From positions 1-7,864 of the forward strand of contig JAFOLN010000008.1 of assembly GCA_017419325.1 (NCBI GenBank): a stretch of 7,864 bases of DNA, given 5' to 3'. This document shows positions 5,380-7,864 of the stretch, piece after piece (within the stretch, counting starts at the first letter, position 1; each line of letters begins with the position of its first letter). The position numbers and the translations under genes were made by a program. The notes under the pieces were generated by a model that worked only from the letters and a program-made list of their open reading frames with translations, had not been told where the DNA came from and did no database searches. The DNA is from Clostridia bacterium. GTDB taxonomy: Bacteria; Bacillota; Clostridia; Oscillospirales; RGIG577.

Positions 5380-7864
5380 TTACTGTGCGTCCTTCCAGAT
5401 GTAATATACCACGTTGCAGCGCGGGGAATGTGCCTTCGGGGTGGGCTTTTGAGGCATCCCGACAAACAGGCCCTCTCTGTCGGCCCACTGCATTGCAGCC
5501 TCCGACCAGTCCTCGCCGCTTGCCCTTGCGCCGTCCGCGCGGCAGATGAAGGTAAGCATCTGATCCTCGGTAAGCGTTTCGTCGGGGCCGAAGGTGGTCT
5601 CCGTCATGCCCGTCGTTATGCCCTGCTTAACGGCCCAGAGCACCGCTTCCGTATAATATGCGTCCGCGGGCACGTCGGTAAAGGGGTTTACCTCGCCGCC
5701 CAGGGGCTTGCCGTTCGCTCTCCATAAGAAGGTCACGGCCTGCGCTCGGGTGACCGCCGACGCGGGCGAAAACTCGGTCGCGCCGGTGCCCGTCGTTATC
5801 TGCTCCTTTAATGCGTAGCTTACGGCGTCCGCGTAAAACGCGCCTTCGTCAACGTCCTCGAATACCTCCGCTCCGGTGCCGCCGGATATCATCTTCAGTC
5901 TGCCGCGGGCGAGCTTTCCGTTGTCGCTGTATACGGTGAACTCCGCCGTGAACGTGCCGGGCAGATTTGCGGTAAAGTGAAGCTTCTCAAGATCCTCGGC
6001 AGTAACCTTCGTGTTCTCGCTTAAAGCGGCTCCCTGAAGGGTGAGCGTGCCCACGCGGTCCTGGGAGGTCTTAAAGCGCACGTGCGTCCATGATGTGCCC
6101 ACTGCGTTCTTTATCGCGTCGGCAAGCTGCTTTGCGCCGGTGCTTCCCGACATATCGTCGGAAAGGGCGTATTCGCCCGTGCCGGGGAGCACAAGCGTAC
6201 AGTTTACGCTGCCCTCGCTTATAATAACGCTCACGGTGCCCGAAAGCGTCTTGCCTCCGAAGGAGAGCGCATAGGGAACGCTGAAGGTGCCCGTTGAAAC
6301 GGGCTCCGTATACATGGCGATGTACTCGTCGAAGCCGTACTCCGTGTCGGGCCGGATGGTGATGCCGTTCTTAAGGCGCATAACGCCTATGGCCGGGTTG
6401 CCCGTGTTGGAGAATGTTATCTTTGCCTCGCTGTCCTTTATATCGAGGCCGTATATGCTCTTGAACTGGGCGCGCATCGCGTCGGACGTGCCCGTTCCCG
6501 CGTAGTTTACGCCGATGGTCGTATAAACGGCGGGGTCGTAATTCTGCTGGGAGTCGCCGCCCGAAACGGTCACGCTGCAGGTGCTGTAAAGGCGGTTGTC
6601 GTTGTTGTCCGTGATGACCGCCGTAACGGCCGCGCTGCCCGTCTTGCCCGTCGAGGTGAGCGTCGCCGCCGTGCCGCTTCCCGTAACGGACACAACGCTC
6701 GTGTTGCTCGACGTCCACGTTATGCTCTTATACTCGCTCTCCGGGTATACGGACACATTCACGATGCGGCTCGAATACGCGGGCATGGAGAGGTTCGGCG
6801 TGTCCATGGTGACGGACAGGTTCGAGCTCTTTATCTCCACGCTCATGGTGCCCGAAAGCGTCATGCCGTTGTGGCTCACCGAATACGGCAGCGTATAAGT
6901 GCCCGCCGCGTAGGGCTCAAAGTACATGCTTCGAAACGCGCCGAAGGTGTAGGGCACGTTCATGGTGATATGAACGCCGTTTTCAAGGCACATAACGCCG
7001 TATCTTTCGCTGCCCTTGCCCGTAAAGCGTATCTCCGCGCTCTCGGGGAGCACGGTGTTGTATGCGCTGTTCCAAGCTTTCGATATGCTGTCGGAAACGG
7101 CGGTGCCGTAATAGTCGGAGCCCATCATTACCGTTACGGTGGGGTCGTATTTGCCGGGCTCGGCCTTTTCGCCGCCTACCGTTACCTCACAGCTTCGCGT
7201 CAGGGTATTGCCGCCCGCGTCCTTTATCGTGGCCGTGACCGTGGCCGTGCCCTTAACGCCCTGCGACACCACGGTTACGCTCTTGCCGCTTCCCGATATG
7301 GCCGCGACGGATGTGTCGCTCGACGTCCACGATACGGTGCAGTCGGCTTTTGCGGGCGTAAGCGTAAGACCGAGGTATTTGCTTGAGTAAACGTCCATCG
7401 TTATCGCGTCCTCGGAAAGCTCCGCGTCGGAGACTACCGCGCCGCCCGACGCGTTTATGATCAGAGTACCCGTGATAACGGACGCGCCGTCCGTCACGGT
7501 GTACGCCGTCTGGAACCTGCCGCTTACGGAGGAGTCGAAATACATCCTCCTAAGCTGGTCGAAGGTATAGCTTTCGCTGGCCGCCGCGGGAACGCCGTCG
7601 CTTAAGCGTATCATGCCCGTCATGCCCTGAGGCTCGCGGATGCGGACGCTCGCGGACGCGCCGGGAAGCTTTCCGAACTTGCTTTCAAATGCCGACGAAA
7701 GGCTCTGCGCCACCGTCTCCATGGAATGCTTCGAGCCCGCCACAGCCGTGTCGGAAATGTCGAAGGACGCGTTCTGGTTTCTTACGGTAACAACGCAGTT
7801 AAGCGTCTGGCTCGTCGTCTTCGTCTGACGGTCAACCGCGGTCACGCTTATCTGCGCCGTATTA
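5380..7864 (-). CDS. SLH-anchored surface protein with Ig-like (Big_2) modules and repeated unknown domains (5' end missing)
   Basis: The frame is open through the right edge, so the true start and signal peptide lie outside; the GTG at 7845 is internal and is preceded in frame by NTAQIS. Counting from that GTG, the visible order is: end of an Ig-like module (1-21), unknown repeat X1 (24-132), Big_2 module (143-225), X2 (232-339), Big_2 (343-429), X3 (435-543), X4 (546-654), then SLH1 (660-712), SLH2 (720-772) and SLH3 (779-820). The Big_2 modules carry VSWTSSDTSVAAISGSG and ITWTSSNTSVVSVTGSG. SLH domains hold proteins on secondary cell-wall polymers at the surface, so this is a wall-associated protein with a long modular stalk. 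Its ligand is unknown. SLH1 keeps the TRAQ signature; SLH2 (TEDQ) and SLH3 (SPRC) have lost it. The frame ends ...IWKDAQ just before a strong terminator. Confidence 0.92.
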   Translation of the reverse strand, partial: NTAQISVTAVDRQTKTTSQTLNCVVTVRNQNASFDISDTAVAGSKHSMETVAQSLSSAFESKFGKLPGASASVRIREPQGMTGMIRLSDGVPAAASESYTFDQLRRMYFDSSVSGRFQTAYTVTDGASVITGTLIINASGGAVVSDAELSEDAITMDVYSSKYLGLTLTPAKADCTVSWTSSDTSVAAISGSGKSVTVVSQGVKGTATVTATIKDAGGNTLTRSCEVTVGGEKAEPGKYDPTVTVMMGSDYYGTAVSDSISKAWNSAYNTVLPESAEIRFTGKGSERYGVMCLENGVHITMNVPYTFGAFRSMYFEPYAAGTYTLPYSVSHNGMTLSGTMSVEIKSSNLSVTMDTPNLSMPAYSSRIVNVSVYPESEYKSITWTSSNTSVVSVTGSGTAATLTSTGKTGSAAVTAVITDNNDNRLYSTCSVTVSGGDSQQNYDPAVYTTIGVNYAGTGTSDAMRAQFKSIYGLDIKDSEAKITFSNTGNPAIGVMRLKNGITIRPDTEYGFDEYIAMYTEPVSTGTFSVPYALSFGGKTLSGTVSVIISEGSVNCTLVLPGTGEYALSDDMSGSTGAKQLADAIKNAVGTSWTHVRFKTSQDRVGTLTLQGAALSENTKVTAEDLEKLHFTANLPGTFTAEFTVYSDNGKLARGRLKMISGGTGAEVFEDVDEGAFYADAVSYALKEQITTGTGATEFSPASAVTRAQAVTFLWRANGKPLGGEVNPFTDVPADAYYTEAVLWAVKQGITTGMTETTFGPDETLTEDQMLTFICRADGARASGEDWSEAAMQWADREGLFVGMPQKPTPKAHSPRCNVVYYIWKDAQ
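5387..5868 (-). other. Three SLH motifs at the C-terminus of the surface protein
   Basis: These are encoded at about 5868-5710 (SLH1, FEDVDEGAFYADAVSYALK through TRAQAVTFLWRA), 5688-5530 (SLH2, FTDVPADAYYTEAVLWAVK) and 5511-5386 (SLH3, from DWSEAAMQWADREGLF). Three SLH motifs form the trefoil unit that binds pyruvylated secondary cell-wall polymer in known S-layer proteins. Only the first keeps the usual TRAQ residues. Confidence 0.88.
5884..7776 (-). repeat. Four copies of an unrecognised ~110-residue protein repeat, interspersed with Ig-like modules
   Basis: Copies lie at about 7776-7450, 7152-6829, 6543-6217 and 6210-5884. The shared core is G-[VM]-[MI]-x-L-x-[ND]-G, then YxF, then MYF(x)P or a variant, then G-T-[FY] and a closing strand such as LSGTxSVxI. 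Copies X2 and X3 are closest to each other; X1 keeps MYF and GTL; X4 is the most diverged (KLHFTANLPGTF). The strand-rich pattern suggests a beta-sandwich. I cannot match it to a named family. Confidence 0.7.

Noticed and set aside
6371..6718. 115-codon minus-strand frame within the surface-protein gene
   Set aside because: It is an alternative frame of the repeat-coding region, dominated by Arg, His and Gln, and overlaps a clearly coding frame.
1..7864. CRISPR array, tRNA/rRNA genes, insertion sequence ends or phage attachment site
   Set aside because: No regularly spaced identical repeats, no tRNA-like cloverleaf, no transposase motif and no terminal repeats were seen. The only repeats are protein-coding modules and terminator or operator hairpins.

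Overview
The window looks like a piece of a moderately GC-rich Gram-positive genome, most likely a Clostridia (Oscillospirales/Ruminococcaceae-like) member of the Bacillota. The reasons are strong GGAGG-type ribosome binding sites, S-layer homology (SLH) domains of the clostridial 'ITTGTGATEFSP' type, a lipobox lipoprotein, frequent GTG/TTG starts, and an FtsH-like soluble AAA ATPase of a type I associate with clostridia. This taxonomic reading is inference. All five genes lie on the minus strand, so transcription runs from high to low coordinates, and the plus-strand open frames are antisense shadows.

In transcription order: (1) 7864-5380 is the C-terminal part of a large secreted surface protein, with its start beyond the window. 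It alternates bacterial Ig-like group 2 modules with four copies of a roughly 110-residue repeat that I do not recognise, and ends in three SLH motifs. A perfect 15-bp hairpin terminator (5331-5365) closes it. (2) 5379-5168 is an intergenic region holding that terminator and a near-consensus sigma-A promoter (TTGACA, 17 nt, TATATT). (3) 5167-534 is a tight three-gene operon. It encodes a lipoprotein with a glycoside-hydrolase-like TIM barrel and a C-terminal CBM9/DOMON-like beta domain; a single-pass membrane protein with cytosolic HEAT repeats (3 bp downstream); and a processive family 2 glycosyltransferase (ATGA overlap). A terminator at 490-524 ends the operon. (4) 489-404 is a second intergenic region with a possible -10 box and an imperfect inverted repeat over the -35 position. 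(5) 403-1 is the N-terminal 134 residues of an AAA+ ATPase that runs off the window.

The operon reads as a compact synthase-dependent exopolysaccharide system. The membrane glycosyltransferase would polymerise and translocate a glycan from nucleotide sugars. The HEAT protein would dock on its cytosolic face. The lipoprotein hydrolase would trim, release or bind the product outside, as BcsZ, PelA and PgaB do in known systems. It has no PilZ domain, BcsB-like subunit or deacetylase in the window, so the polymer and its control cannot be named from sequence alone. The upstream SLH protein is a cell-wall-associated surface protein and has its own terminator. Any functional link to the glycan operon rests only on adjacency.
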